Positions 1 through 10,740 of a stretch of 64,000 bases of DNA are shown piece after piece. Source of the stretch: Garcia nutans (lineage: Eukaryota; Streptophyta; Magnoliopsida; Malpighiales; Euphorbiaceae); contig CANTUV010000037.1 of NCBI GenBank assembly GCA_947685225.1, positions 27,051,001 to 27,115,000 on the forward strand. The letters are read 5' to 3'. The notes under the pieces are model-generated. The model was not told where the DNA came from, searched no databases, and saw only the letters and a list, made by a program, of their open reading frames with translations. Position 1 is the stretch's first letter; each line of letters opens with the position of its first letter. A program made the translations under genes and the position numbers.

Positions 1-2
1 CC

Positions 3-659
3 TTGGAAGAATCATTGAAGAGGGTGGAAACTCAAGTTGGGCAACTGGCACATCAACTCCAAGCACACCAAGAAGATGAATTTCCTAGCCAACTGGAGCA
101 AGTCAAGGTAATCACAAATTTGAGGAGTGAACAGGTGATATATAACAGTTTTTGTGATTCCTTTGATGCAGGAACTAATCAAGAAGAAGATGGTGAGGAA
201 ATACAACCATACATAGAGGAGTTAATTCAATCAAAGGAGGAGGAGAATTTGGAAGCATCAACTTCCACAAAATTGCATGAACCTCCAAATCCTTGTATGC
301 CACCAATCCCATTCCCAAGCAGGCTAAATGAAGAGAAACAAGGTATGCAACTTTCTAAACTCGATGACATGCCCTATAGTGAAGATAGTGTAGATAAGCT
401 TGAGGTGGCAATGACCTTAGAAGTAGAGCCTAATTTTTCCAATTTAGAAATTAAGGAGAGCGATTTGCTATTAAATGATGAGATTGATGAGAGGGAGCTT
501 CAAATTGCAAAAGAGGATGAAAAAGTGATTCAACCAAACTTGGTTGAACTTAAAAAGACCCCAAGAATTTTGAAAGATGTTTGGTTGGGGAGTACAGTAT
601 GCAACAAATTATCATCTCTCCACCTCTTAGTGGTGAGAACGAGCAAAAACCATATATAA
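3..659 (+). pseudogene. Athila-type gag fragment
   Basis: An open frame runs from the left window edge and encodes the C-terminal part of a plant Athila-lineage gag. ETQVGQLAHQL near the start matches the region where these proteins read 'xxQVGQLA', KVITNLRSE stands where the family has its AITLRSG motif, and PPIPFPSRL is the proline-rich block that normally precedes the protease. After that block the acidic tail does not lead into a recognisable protease and the frame stops. The N-terminal capsid region lies outside the window. Assignment to the Athila lineage is firm from the three motifs and from the element's 3' end; function is surely lost. Confidence 0.75.
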
Positions 660-815
660 CCATGTTGCAAGCTGAAAAAGATTCTTACCATGTCCCTATA
701 GCATTAGAGGATCAAGCTAAGACAACCCTCACATGTTCTTTTTGGACAATTGCTCTTCTAAGGATGCTACCTAGGCTTTTCAATAAATTGGGCACATTTC
801 AGAGTTGCAAGTTGT
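590..815 (+). pseudogene. Reverse transcriptase scrap of the Athila-like element
   Basis: In a different frame from the gag fragment, the stretch contains PIALEDQAKTT, then LTCSF and later LGTFQSC. These correspond to the Gypsy RT segment that usually reads 'P(I)APEDQEKTTFTCPFGT...MPFGLCNAPATFQRCM'. About 70 codons of RT are therefore joined almost directly to the gag tail. Protease, most of RT, RNase H and integrase are missing, so the element is a deletion derivative. The central MPFGLCN block is garbled, so frame and sequence are both decayed. Confidence 0.55.
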
Positions 816-2156
816 TCATCCTCTCACACATGGGCTCCAATTGCATTATGGGTGGAAGGAGCCCTACACATCATATATGGGAACGATGGAAATCAGGTAT
901 CATCTAAACTCTCTTTTAGTTTATGCATGCTCACATTGAGGACAATGTGAATCTTTAAGTGTGGGGTGCATTTTGTGTTTTTACTTTTTAAGTTTAGTAA
1001 TGTTTTTCTTTGAATAAATGAGTTTTAGAAAGTTCAATTGTTATAAAATTGTTGATAGATGACCTTTGAATTTTTTAAGCATAAATTGGAGAATTGAGTA
1101 GAATTGGTGCTTATTGTCAATTTTGTTGGTTTTTCTTTGCATCACCATTAACCTAATGAGGAATTGAGCCATCAACTTATCATTATTGTTGTGGGTGAAC
1201 ATCTTTGATTGATGAATTGCTAGAACTTGCTTTGAAATGCTTTTTAAGACTACATAAAAATTTTCAATTAGGCATCAAGATGATTAAGGCAATTAGGTGA
1301 ACCCACTTTGGCATAAAAAGACCAACCCTATTTTTAACCTTAGTTAGTCAATTTTGAGCCTATTTCATTTTTCTTTTTTTTTTTCACAACACCATTAGCT
1401 TGAACCTTGTTGTTTAACTCTTACCTTTTCATTAGGTTGAGAGCATTTTAAGAGCGTTTATGACTGAGTGTTGAGTTGAATTAAGTGTGGGGTTAAATTT
1501 AGTAGAATTAAGATTGCAAAGCAAAATAATAAAAATAAAAAAAAAAAGAAAAAAGAGAAAAATAAAAATATATATAATAATAAGAATAATTGTTGTTCTT
1601 GTTGAAAAGGGTTGGAATGTATCATTACAAGATTTAATAAGTGAGTTCCCTTGAAAAGCTCTTTAATGTCAAGGGGTAGATGAGAGGAAGGTGTTTTGGG
1701 ATTGTTGGGTTATGTATATGATCGGGTACTTCATTCTTAAAGTGCTCTTGAACTTAATGATCAAGCTCACATTTCCTAAATATCATGCCTTTACCTTAGC
1801 CCCATTACAACCCAATAAAAACCTTTTGATTGATGCTTGATTGTAATTTTGTAGTGGAAATTTGATTGATAAGCAAGCCTATGGTAATAATCTTTCATTG
1901 ATTGTTATGAGTGTAAACACCACCATGATCAAACACTTGTGAGAGTTGGTGAGGGAGCGACAACATAGGTTACGCATGGAAAACCACTTAATTGCATGGG
2001 TGTCGATTTTGTTTGATTCGATATTGATTGCGGATTTAGGGATAGGGAAGACTTGATGCATATTTATAACTCTTGAACTTAACAAAATTTATCTTGTTAG
2101 TGTGTTTTGATTTTAGCCTTGCTTGGGGACAAGCAAGGAATTAAGTGTGGGGTAGT
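816..2156 (+). other. Non-coding 3' region of the Athila-like element with repeated polypurine motifs
   Basis: No convincing reading frame is present. The motif AAGTGTGGGG occurs three times (957-966, 1483-1492, 2143-2152). The first follows 'cacattgaggacaatgtg' and the last follows 'cttggggacaagcaagg', both phrases typical of the region between integrase and 3' LTR in plant Athila-like elements. The last copy, just before the LTR, is the likely polypurine tract that primes plus-strand synthesis. A pure A-rich stretch lies near 1525-1580. Confidence 0.65.
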
Positions 2157-3891
2157 TGTTTAGATCATTTTTGTACTAGTTTTTAGTGTGATTTTTATAT
2201 GTTTTTAGTTAATGTTTTGATTGATTTTTGTTTTAAGTTTGTTCAAAGTGTTTGTTTTAGGTTTAAGTGCAAAAACACCCTTGGAAGATCAAAACAGTGC
2301 AGGAAAAGCATGAACCAAGCAAGACATGGCCAAGCCAAATCAAGCTTGGCTGTGTCCCTCAAAGAATGGTGATGGCAGAGCTTGACACGGCCAAGAGACA
2401 CGGCCAAGCCACTGGCCGCGTCTCACCTAAAGAGCAAAAACAAAGAAACCACAAAGAAAGAGCAAAAATGAAGAAGCAGGAAGAGACACACTCAATGACA
2501 CGGCCAAGCCACTGGCCGTGTCACTTGACACGGCCAGCAAGCTTGGTCGTGTCCCATTTCATGCCAAAGACACCTGGACCAAGCAAAGAAAAGAAAGAAA
2601 GAAAGAAGAAGGCAGTGAAGGACACGACCAGCAAGCTTGGCCGTGTCCCAAAGAAAAATGAGGGACACAGCCAAGCCAAATCAAGCTTGGCCGTGTCACC
2701 CTTAATTTATATAAATTCTTATGCGCGAAAGAGAACATAGGGGAGGAAACGGCTAGGGTTTGGAAAAAGAGAGAAAAGAAAAGAGAAGGAGGGGGCAAAC
2801 ACGATTTGGGATGAGGAGAGAGTGACAATCTCCTTGTCCCTTCATCTTCATCCTCCATTTTCATCTTCTCCATCTTCCATTGACAAGATCTTTGAGGTTC
2901 TTTGGGATCAAGTGGGTTAACAAGCTCTTAAAGGTTGAAGAAGCTTCATTGAAAGGTTTGGTGACTTGAGAAAGCTCCATTCCATCTCTCAAAGGCATAA
3001 TCAATTGAAGGTTTGGTGACTTGAGAAAGCTCCATTCCATATTGCAAAGGAGAATAATCATACATCAAAGTAGAGCTAGGAGGAAGACTAGTAATCCTAC
3101 TCTTGGCATCTACAAGGGATTTTTCTATTCTCTCTTTTAATTCATTCCAATATTGTTTTTGTTGTATTAAGAGAATTGATATTGCAATGAACAATTTGTA
3201 TCTGATTTATATTGAGTTGAATGAATGTTTTAAATTGATGATGTTGATCTAAAAACCCATGTTTAGGGTTTGTAGTATATTTGATTGAATGCTTTGATTT
3301 GATATTTCCATTGATGTAGCTTGTTGTTGGTTGATTGCATTGGATTGTATGCTAGGTTAATAGATTAGCTACCTATTGATCTCTAGATATTGAATGAAGG
3401 ACCGAGAGGTGAAATTTGATATCAGAATTATGCAATCGACTACTCTATGAATGAATTAGAAATATAAGTTCTAGGGTTTCATTAATTTGCAAATACAAAA
3501 TAATTGGTTATTGCTATTTCATGAATGTGAGAACTAATGAATTGGTAATTGACTAATTAACCTTAAGGAACAAATTAATTTACAAGGTTATGTTAATGGA
3601 TAATTGAGAATTGAGCTTTGATTGAATGGACCTATAACCCTAGGCATATTCCCAAGAATCGATTTGATCTTGTACAACCTTCACACACCAACCCTACGCA
3701 CGTTAATTTTAGGTTTAAATTGTTCTCGCACCATTTCAAAACAACGAACTCGCTTTTAATTTAATTGCTTTAATCAAGCTATTACGAACTATACCTTCCT
3801 TATGAGACGACCTTTGGGCGATCACCTTTGCTGCAACTACCTCGTATACTTGCGAGTGACGCTTGTAGTAGTACTTAATTCTAGCGCAACA
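2157..3891 (+). repeat. 3' LTR of the Athila-like element
   Basis: The LTR is taken from TGTTTAG just after the polypurine motif to GCGCAACA at 3891. It holds a dyad-rich block (2380-2700) and a purine-rich stretch (2760-2820). The terminal 100 bases, including 'gcgagtgacgcttgtagtag', look like the conserved LTR end that in 5' LTRs precedes the TGGCGCC primer site. The right edge is well fixed: element X resumes at 3892 at exactly the base that matches its other LTR. The left edge may be off by a few bases. The other LTR is outside the window. Confidence 0.65.
2380..2700. repeat. Array of GC-rich dyads in the Athila LTR
   Basis: At least four imperfect palindromes built on GACACGGCCA...TGGCCGTGTC are separated by purine-rich spacers with little internal structure. 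The stems are far more GC-rich than the surrounding DNA. The same modules occur in the Athila LTR scrap at 60551-60940, and related ones occur in the unrelated LTR of element X. Confidence 0.75.
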
Positions 3892-4092
3892 TGCACCCTT
3901 ACTCTTAACCTTTGATTCTAATTTAATTTTTAATCCCATAAAACAGTAAAAATAACATCTTCAGAAAATTTTTGAGATATACTATTCAATATTCTCTACT
4001 TATAGCATTTATCCACATTACTTTTATCACTATACACTATCAATTATCAATATTAGTTAAAAAATTTCATGTTTAAAATCTTGACCATTACA
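3892..4092 (-). repeat. Truncated 3' LTR of element X
   Basis: These 201 bases match 9758-9958 without an obvious gap and end in the same ...CATTACA (minus strand TGTAATG...). The left break is not an LTR terminus; it is where the Athila-like element inserted. The first bases TGCAC would be that element's target duplication, whose partner is outside the window. Confidence 0.75.
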
Positions 4093-4140
4093 ATTCTCCC
4101 CCACTAAAGAAATTTCATCCTCAAAATTTACCTGTTATGG
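4093..4140 (-). other. Pol C-terminus and polypurine tract of element X
   Basis: Read on the minus strand, the sequence encodes N-F-E-D-E-I-S-L and then a purine run TTTAGTGGGGGAGAAT immediately before the LTR start TGTAATG. A FEDE(I/F) ending next to a GGGGGAGAAT tract is the usual end of pol in plant chromovirus-type Gypsy elements. This fixes the strand of X. Confidence 0.65.
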
Positions 4141-7036
4141 CAGTAAGCCATTTAATTCATAACTAATCTTAAATCTAACATAAAATCAATTATTTGATTA
4201 ATTGACAAGTTTTATTTATTATTTTTTTTATGTCTGATATCACTCAATGTAACACTTTTAGAATAATCTTATTATAGAACTGCAGAAGATTTAGCTCTAC
4301 ACACTTATACTATTCAAGTTCAATTCAGTAATTGCCTTTAATTCTCTTTAGATTTTTTTTATATATAATTTGTGTCATTATATTCCACTGTTATATATAT
4401 ATATTTCTTTCTTTCATTTCCACATATACTGAACTTTAAATACTAGTTCTGAATAGCGGGTCACTGATGGCACGTAAATGCCCACTGTACTAATAAGGCC
4501 CACCATGGCACGAATGCCCACTATAATGATAATTGGATCAAAGATACTCTATGATGCAAAGTGTCTACTGTTGGCATAAAAGTGAATATCACTGGGACAT
4601 AAAATGTGTTCTCTATGGTACAGAGTACCCACTGTCACTATGACATAAAATGCCCACTGTCACTTTGGATATTCACCCTTTAGCTAATTCAAAAACTAGA
4701 TTTAACATCAGTATAATCGGGCAATACATTTATTTCACTTTTTCAAATTATTTTCAATCACCTTTATTATATAATATATATATATATACACATTATATTT
4801 ATTTCTGATTAGTTTGGCTAATTTCATTTATTCATCAATCTTTATCTTTCAAATCACTTCCATGTTTCCATTGTAATAATGAAATCTAAAAAGATTTCCA
4901 CTCTTACTTGTTTAATTCATTTATTAACATATTAAGAATTCACAACTATTCTTTCACTTTAAGAGTATATGTACATATACAATGTATTCACTATGTTTAA
5001 TACACACACTCACACACACATATGTATATATATTTTTAACTTGATCCACATTACATCATTTCACTAGAAGGATTAAATTACCTTCAAATCTCACTACATT
5101 TTTCCTTTTCACATTATCGATTCCTTTCTTTCTGTTGTAATCAATTAGTATCAGTTAACTCTTTAACACTTCTATATATAATCTATAACTTGTCTTTAAT
5201 CACCAAATAATGTTACTATCATGTATTCCATAAGTACACATTATGTAAATCTCACATTCTTACTTTCATTGCTCAATTAATTCGTACATACACTTTTTTT
5301 TTGTTTTCTTTATCTTGCTCTTCAAACTATTTAAAATCATTAATGATTCATCAATATATCATTCTTCTCACCTTGCTTCGTAAATTATCTTATTTCTTCA
5401 TGAATAATGTGAAATCCACTAACCACTTGTAATCATCTTTTATCTTTTCTCTAACCTTACACTTATTTCAAATATACAATTACATTTATCCATATTTTTC
5501 TCAAGTTTTCTTCACATCTAAGTTTCATCATTTAATGGATTGATTTCATTTCAATCTTATAAGCAATTTTTCATCAATTATAACTATTTCCAAAATATAT
5601 TCAATAATTCACTACTAATTCCACCCATAAACTCTACTTTGTGATGGTATAAGAAGGTAGAAATATGCATGTCCAAAGGAATTATCATGCGCCTCACTGT
5701 TGGGATTTATTCTCAAAGTTTGAAGAATAGAAATTCACACAAGCATAGACATGACTATACAAATGATCATGCATATCTCAGCTAGAATTTCTTTTCATGA
5801 TTTAATTAAGAAGTTATCAATAATTCAACTCAAATAAATTAAGGAAACAGGATCCAACCCTTCAAAGCACAATCAAATTCAAATCCAAACTTCCATAACC
5901 TTAAAATCTTTTAAAACCTTATTTTTTTCCACAACCTTATATCAACTCATAAATGATTCAATGATAAATTTAATCATTATTTTATTTAATAATCAATAAA
6001 AACACATTTACATAATGTAAGAATAACTGTACTATCATAGAAATAAAGTTTTATACTCATATTTTTCACAATTATTCAATACGCAATATCTTTCACAAGT
6101 AATGTTGTTTTTCTCGATAAATCAAGCTTAGATTAGCTAAAATCCATCAAAACTTAGTTTTTCTACCAATTCTCCATGATTTCTATGGTGAGAAATGGAA
6201 GAAAAAGAAAAATAGATGAAGATGGAGGTGAAGATGATAAGTATGACGTTTTAGAAGATAATAGAAGACACTAGAAATCTTTAAATAGGCTTTAGGACTT
6301 TTATCCAATACACTCACTTATAAAATAGTTTCGAGGCATTTACTTTCTTTAATTAACTATTACTTCAATTTTTAATGCTGAAACATTATAAAATTATTAC
6401 TTTAACTACTTTAAAACTCCATTATCCATATTTCACATTTAAATTTCAGCTCAAGTTCATTTTGGGGCTATAAGGGTATTTTCATAATTTCTTACCTCCT
6501 CGAAATCCTTTCCAAAAATAAGGATATTATCCATACTCAGATTTTAATATTACTCTTATTAAGGCTTATTTAACCTTATTACTATTAGTTCCAAATGCTC
6601 AAACTACACATAATATCATAATGAATCTAATTTACACTTATATATTCACTTAATGAAGAAAATTAATACTTAAAATTTGAGAGCATGACAATTCTCATTC
6701 TTGTAAGAAATATCATTCTCGAAATTTATCTATCTGTCATAATTCATTACTCATATTCTAATAAATTATTACACTTCCACTGTGTTACTTTGATATTTCT
6801 CTTTAACTACTCATATCTTGTATTCTTTTCACATCCTTTTTTTTTCACAAATAGGTCTAGTGCACTCCAAATAATACACTATGAATTCTCAATCAATTCT
6901 TAGAAAACATTCTACTACCATAAACATATGAAATATCAATTGTATCAAACATATACCCACTTATCCAATTCACATAACTTAGATAATTGCATTTCACTTC
7001 TCCCATAACTCCACATGCCAGAAATGCCTAAACCAT
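4141..7036. other. Internal region of element X, no surviving genes
   Basis: About 2.9 kb, very AT-rich, without a credible reading frame. At 4440-4725 the phrase 'tgcccact' recurs several times next to 'ggcac' or 'gacat' boxes, and the block matches 8290-8460 inside the 5' LTR. LTR-like material is therefore embedded in the internal region. A second, decayed copy of the pol-end/polypurine signature lies at 6683-6740, which suggests a nested or recombined copy of a related element. (CA)n and (TA)n runs occur near 4780 and 5005. Confidence 0.45.
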
Positions 7037-7048
7037 GCTCTGATACCA
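7037..7048 (-). other. Primer-binding site of element X (initiator-Met type)
   Basis: The minus strand reads TGGTATCAGAGC, the standard plant initiator-tRNA-Met primer site. It lies 5 bases inside the LTR end (GGATATTACA) at 7054. It marks where minus-strand DNA synthesis would start and confirms the 5' LTR assignment. Confidence 0.8.
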
Positions 7049-7053
7049 CCAAA

Positions 7054-9958
7054 TGTAATATCCTCTGACAATTCTCACATAAAACTATCAAAGAATGTTA
7101 CTCGATATACTGATAGTACTCTACTTAATTCATTGACAAAATTTCCTTTCAAAATGTTACTAACAAAAATCTTCAAATAATAATACAATATGTATAATAT
7201 AACACTTATAAATCCAACATTTAAACTAATCTCCAATATTTCTAATAAACAAAATACTAATTATAAATCAGATAACCATCATAAGCTTGTCAAATCAAAT
7301 AAATATATAATACATTGCTTTATTTGATAATCATTCACTAGAATCTCAAACATCGTCCTCTAAATATATATATTCCTTTCATGTTTATAAATTTGTACAA
7401 TCTCTCAAATAGCCAAATAAAATTGTATATATACATTTCATAACTTATGAGTACAATATACAAAAGATCTCTATATGTAGCGTAGTTAATTTCTGAGATT
7501 CTTAATTCCATTGCTTAACTTGCTTCGATGACATGATACCCGCGTGTCAGAAAATAATTCTAACACGCTAAGCAAAGCTTATTGGTGCTTGTATAAATAT
7601 ATTTTGTCACAAAATATTAAAGAAAAATACTTATGGAAATATTGTAATAACACTTAGTTTTAAGAAATATTTCAATATATTAAAAAATTTTTAAATAACA
7701 AACCAACATAATATTTTGATTACACAAAATAATAACTTTAACTTTATAAAAGTCATCATGCTATATTATACTTTTGGTATTGCAACTTTTCTCTTTATGA
7801 ATTATTTTATTTAAGACTTACTTTCTCATTTATTAACATTGCTCATAATATGCTTATTTTATTTTTCAGTAAGTCTTACTGTTCAGTTTCACATATAGGA
7901 TAATTTCATTCAATCTATAATTTTTGGCACTTAAATTTAGTACTATACTTTGGAGCACTTTGTATCTTATATCATTATATACACTTTCAATCATTATAAC
8001 ACTTAGAAAGTTATTGAACAATTCAATAACTTGAGCATAACATTTCTATTTCATGCATTAGAACTTTCACTTGTAAACATTAATATATACATTACCAATC
8101 ACTTTCACATTGTAACATAGTAAGTTGATTTGAAATAATTGACTTATGTTATTATTTTGCATTTCTTCCATTATTCATAACATCATATTCACATATATTT
8201 CAATTTAGATAACTTCATTAAATATGCCCTTACATACTGAATTTAGATCATAGGTTTGGATAATAGGTTAGTGTAGTACTTTTAATGCCAAATCTCAAGA
8301 ATATATAATGGCAATTATGCCCACTGTCACTGATGACACAGTGTGTCCATTAATGGCACAAGATGCCCACTATCACTATGGCTATCCTTCCTCTGGTTAG
8401 CCATTCAATTCAAAGCTAGATCTAAAATCAGTATAATTTGGGCAATTCATTAGTTTTAATTAACACTGAATTATATATATCTCTTCAATGGAACAATTCT
8501 TTGATCAACACTTCGTATTACACATATTTATCATATATTCAAAATTTATTGCACTACTTGTTATGGTTAATTTCAAAAATCTTTTACATTTTGAGGCCTT
8601 ACAGTCATTTAGATCAAAATCATAGATGAAAGACAAGGAAAAGAACTACTTTAGACAAATTCTTTAAGTGACACACCCAATGATATGGGCATGTCAATGA
8701 TCGTATCACTTGCCCATTTTACAGAAGCTTTGACACGCCCAATGACATGGGCGTGTTATTGCCCATGTCACTTAACTTGTACTACAGTAGCTACAACATG
8801 CCCAACAACATGGGCATGTCACTGGTCGTGTCACTTATCTTTCATTACAGTAGCTTTGACATGCCCAATGACACGGGCGTGTTCTTGGTCGTGTCATTTA
8901 ATTTTCATCACAATAGTTATGACACGCCCTATGACATGGATGTGTTCCTGGTTGTGTCATCAACACTAAAATACAGCAATGTTGACACACCCAGTGACAT
9001 GGCCGTGTCACTGGTTGTGTCATCAACACTAAAATACAGCAATGTTGACACACCCAGTGACATGGCCGTGTCACTGGTTGTGTCAAGCAAAGTTTTGTAT
9101 TTCGATCACTTATCAACTTAAACTCCATATACCCAAATATATGACAACAATGGATCAAAACTAGTTTCTTTAACATAGATAGAGTCTATACCAAATACTT
9201 TAATCACACTTCAATTAATTAAGTCTTCAATCATCACTTATGGCTAAAAACAACATCAAACCACTCAACTCTTTTAATGATTGAATTAAGAATCATACTC
9301 ATCACTACAAGTTTCTTTAACTCATTTTTCACTCATCAATCCATTTAACAAATACTTTTTAGTAATAATTCATTATATATTACTCAATCAACTAATTCGA
9401 ATATTAAAATTCATAAAAATTCAAATATTTGTATATTAAAATACAAAAGCACATACCTCTTTCAAAATCTCTCTTCTTCTCTCCTTTCCCTCTTTTTCTT
9501 TGATCACTTGTTGATAATCTTCCCTTTTCTAGCTTATTCTTTTAAAAATCCATAACTAGATGTGATTTCCTAATAAATTTTAGCTGAATTTTTGAAAAGA
9601 AGGTGAAAGGAGGAGTTTTGGTGGTGAAGATGATGATAGGCGTGGATGATGAAGGAAGAAGAAAGGAAGAGAAGTTTCTGCACATACACACACCTGTCCA
9701 CATATATATATATATATATGATGTAATCTAGTGTGGCAATTCTCATTTTAACTATGGTGCACCCTCACTCTTATCCTTTGATTCTAATTCAATTTTTAAT
9801 CCCATAAAATAGTAAAAATAATCTCTTCAGTAAATTTTTTAGATATATTGTTCACTATTCTCTACTTATAGCATTTATCCACATTACTTTTATCACTATA
9901 CACTATCAATTATCAATATTAGTTAAAAAGTTTCATTTTTAAAATCTTGACCATTACA
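7054..9958 (-). repeat. 5' LTR of element X, about 2.9 kb
   Basis: In plus-strand terms it opens with TGTAATATCC and closes with CATTACA, giving the inverted ends usual for this LTR group. It contains the 'cacgctaagc' block near 7565 that is shared by the other TGTAA-type LTRs here, the 'tgcccact' cassette (8290-8370) and a dyad array (8668-9090). A (TA)n run lies near 9705. No coding region is visible. Confidence 0.75.
8668..9090. repeat. Tandem dyad array in the LTR of element X
   Basis: Seven units of about 60-66 bases, each starting like GACACGCCCAATGACA and followed by a reversed half such as GGGCGTGTCA, are separated by 'ttacagtagcttt'-type spacers. The last two units (about 8980-9085) are nearly identical. 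Short frames across it encode only repeats and are not genes. Confidence 0.8.
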
Positions 9959-10381
9959 ACTGTACTTAGCGAAAGAAGGCATTTTAAACTTATAAGAGAC
10001 TTCTTCATCTTGTTTAAACAATTTATTCATTTCTGACACCTCTTCAGACTTCAGCTTCTTTTAAAAGTTCTTCTCCAAATCAGCCATCATTTTCTCCACA
10101 TTCGCAGTTTCAGTTTTCTCTACCGCTGCTTTCTCCATAACCTTCTTCTCTTCCTTCTTTTCTTGAGGATCCTGGAAATATTGAACCCAATAATTATCAT
10201 CATCAATTATCACCTTGTCATCATCAAAGGCTACCTCACCTACCTTAGCCTTTCCCATGTCATTCTACTTCTTAATACTAGCATATGCTTCAACAATGTT
10301 CCCTAATAGTGTAGCCAACTGGTTTTCATGGTTTCAGCTAGGACCCCCTTTAGTTCTTCCATCTTGGAGTTCAATGCATAC
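9959..10381 (-). pseudogene. Gag fragment of Tat-like element W
   Basis: On the minus strand this encodes a charged segment very similar to the gag of element U: FDDDKVIIDDDNYW matches U's FDDEKVIIDDDDDW, followed by a Lys/Glu-rich coiled stretch with EKTETANVEKMMADLEK and then YKFKMPSFAKYS. The last residues abut element X, which interrupted the gene there. Upstream, a Tat-like solo LTR separates it from its N-terminal piece at 15365-15540. It has further local frame breaks. It is useful as a reference: it keeps a base that U has lost near 53126. Confidence 0.75.
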
Positions 10382-10386
10382 TCCAC
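10382..10386. other. Left target-site duplication TCCAC
   Basis: TCCAC precedes the solo LTR that starts at 10387 and is repeated exactly at 15365-15369 after its end. Removing the LTR and one copy restores a continuous W gag reading (minus strand ...KMVDE...). Confidence 0.85.
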
Positions 10387-10740
10387 TATAGATCCTTAAT
10401 TTTTAACCCAATCCAGTCCAAAGATTTTAAAACAGTCCAAAATTATTTTTATGGTATTTTAATATTTATTATTTATTTTAATAAATTTTTTAATAATATT
10501 TATTACTTATAATATTTATTTTACTATTTCTTTTTATAAAATTTAATAGTTATTTTTAATAAAAATAAAAAAATATTAAAAAATAAAAAAATCGGCAACG
10601 AAAGTCACTAGCAACGAATTAGCTTGGACCAATTTGCCGGGAACACCTGTGATGAATTGGCCACGAGCCAATTTGTCGTAGGAAAAACCTGTGGCAAAAT
10701 TGCACCCGAGAGCAATTCTGCTTGCACCCAGCTGCAGTTC

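Larger units (their letters stand above)
3892..9958 (-). mobile_element. Element X: degenerate Gypsy LTR retrotransposon, chromovirus-like
   Basis: On the minus strand the order is 5' LTR (9958-7054), an initiator-Met-type primer site (7048-7037), an internal region without surviving genes, a pol end plus polypurine tract (about 4140-4093), and the first 201 bases of the 3' LTR (4092-3892), where the Athila-like element has inserted. The two LTR starts match over exactly 201 bases with about 13 differences by eye. X lies inside the gag of a Tat-like element: W gag codons run directly into its right edge at 9959. The remaining part of the 3' LTR should lie to the left of the window. Confidence 0.7.

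Noticed and set aside
2267..2873. Overlapping open frames on both strands of the Athila LTR
   Set aside because: Low-complexity repeats and dyads keep frames open. The location inside an LTR and lack of any family argue against genes.
4377..5035. (TA)n and (CA)n stretches as possible regulatory or satellite DNA
   Set aside because: Short simple repeats of a few units, ordinary for AT-rich plant intergenic DNA.
8685..9176. Repetitive proteins across the dyad array of element X on both strands
   Set aside because: Pure by-products of the GACACG/CGTGTC repeats; both strands are open for the same reason.
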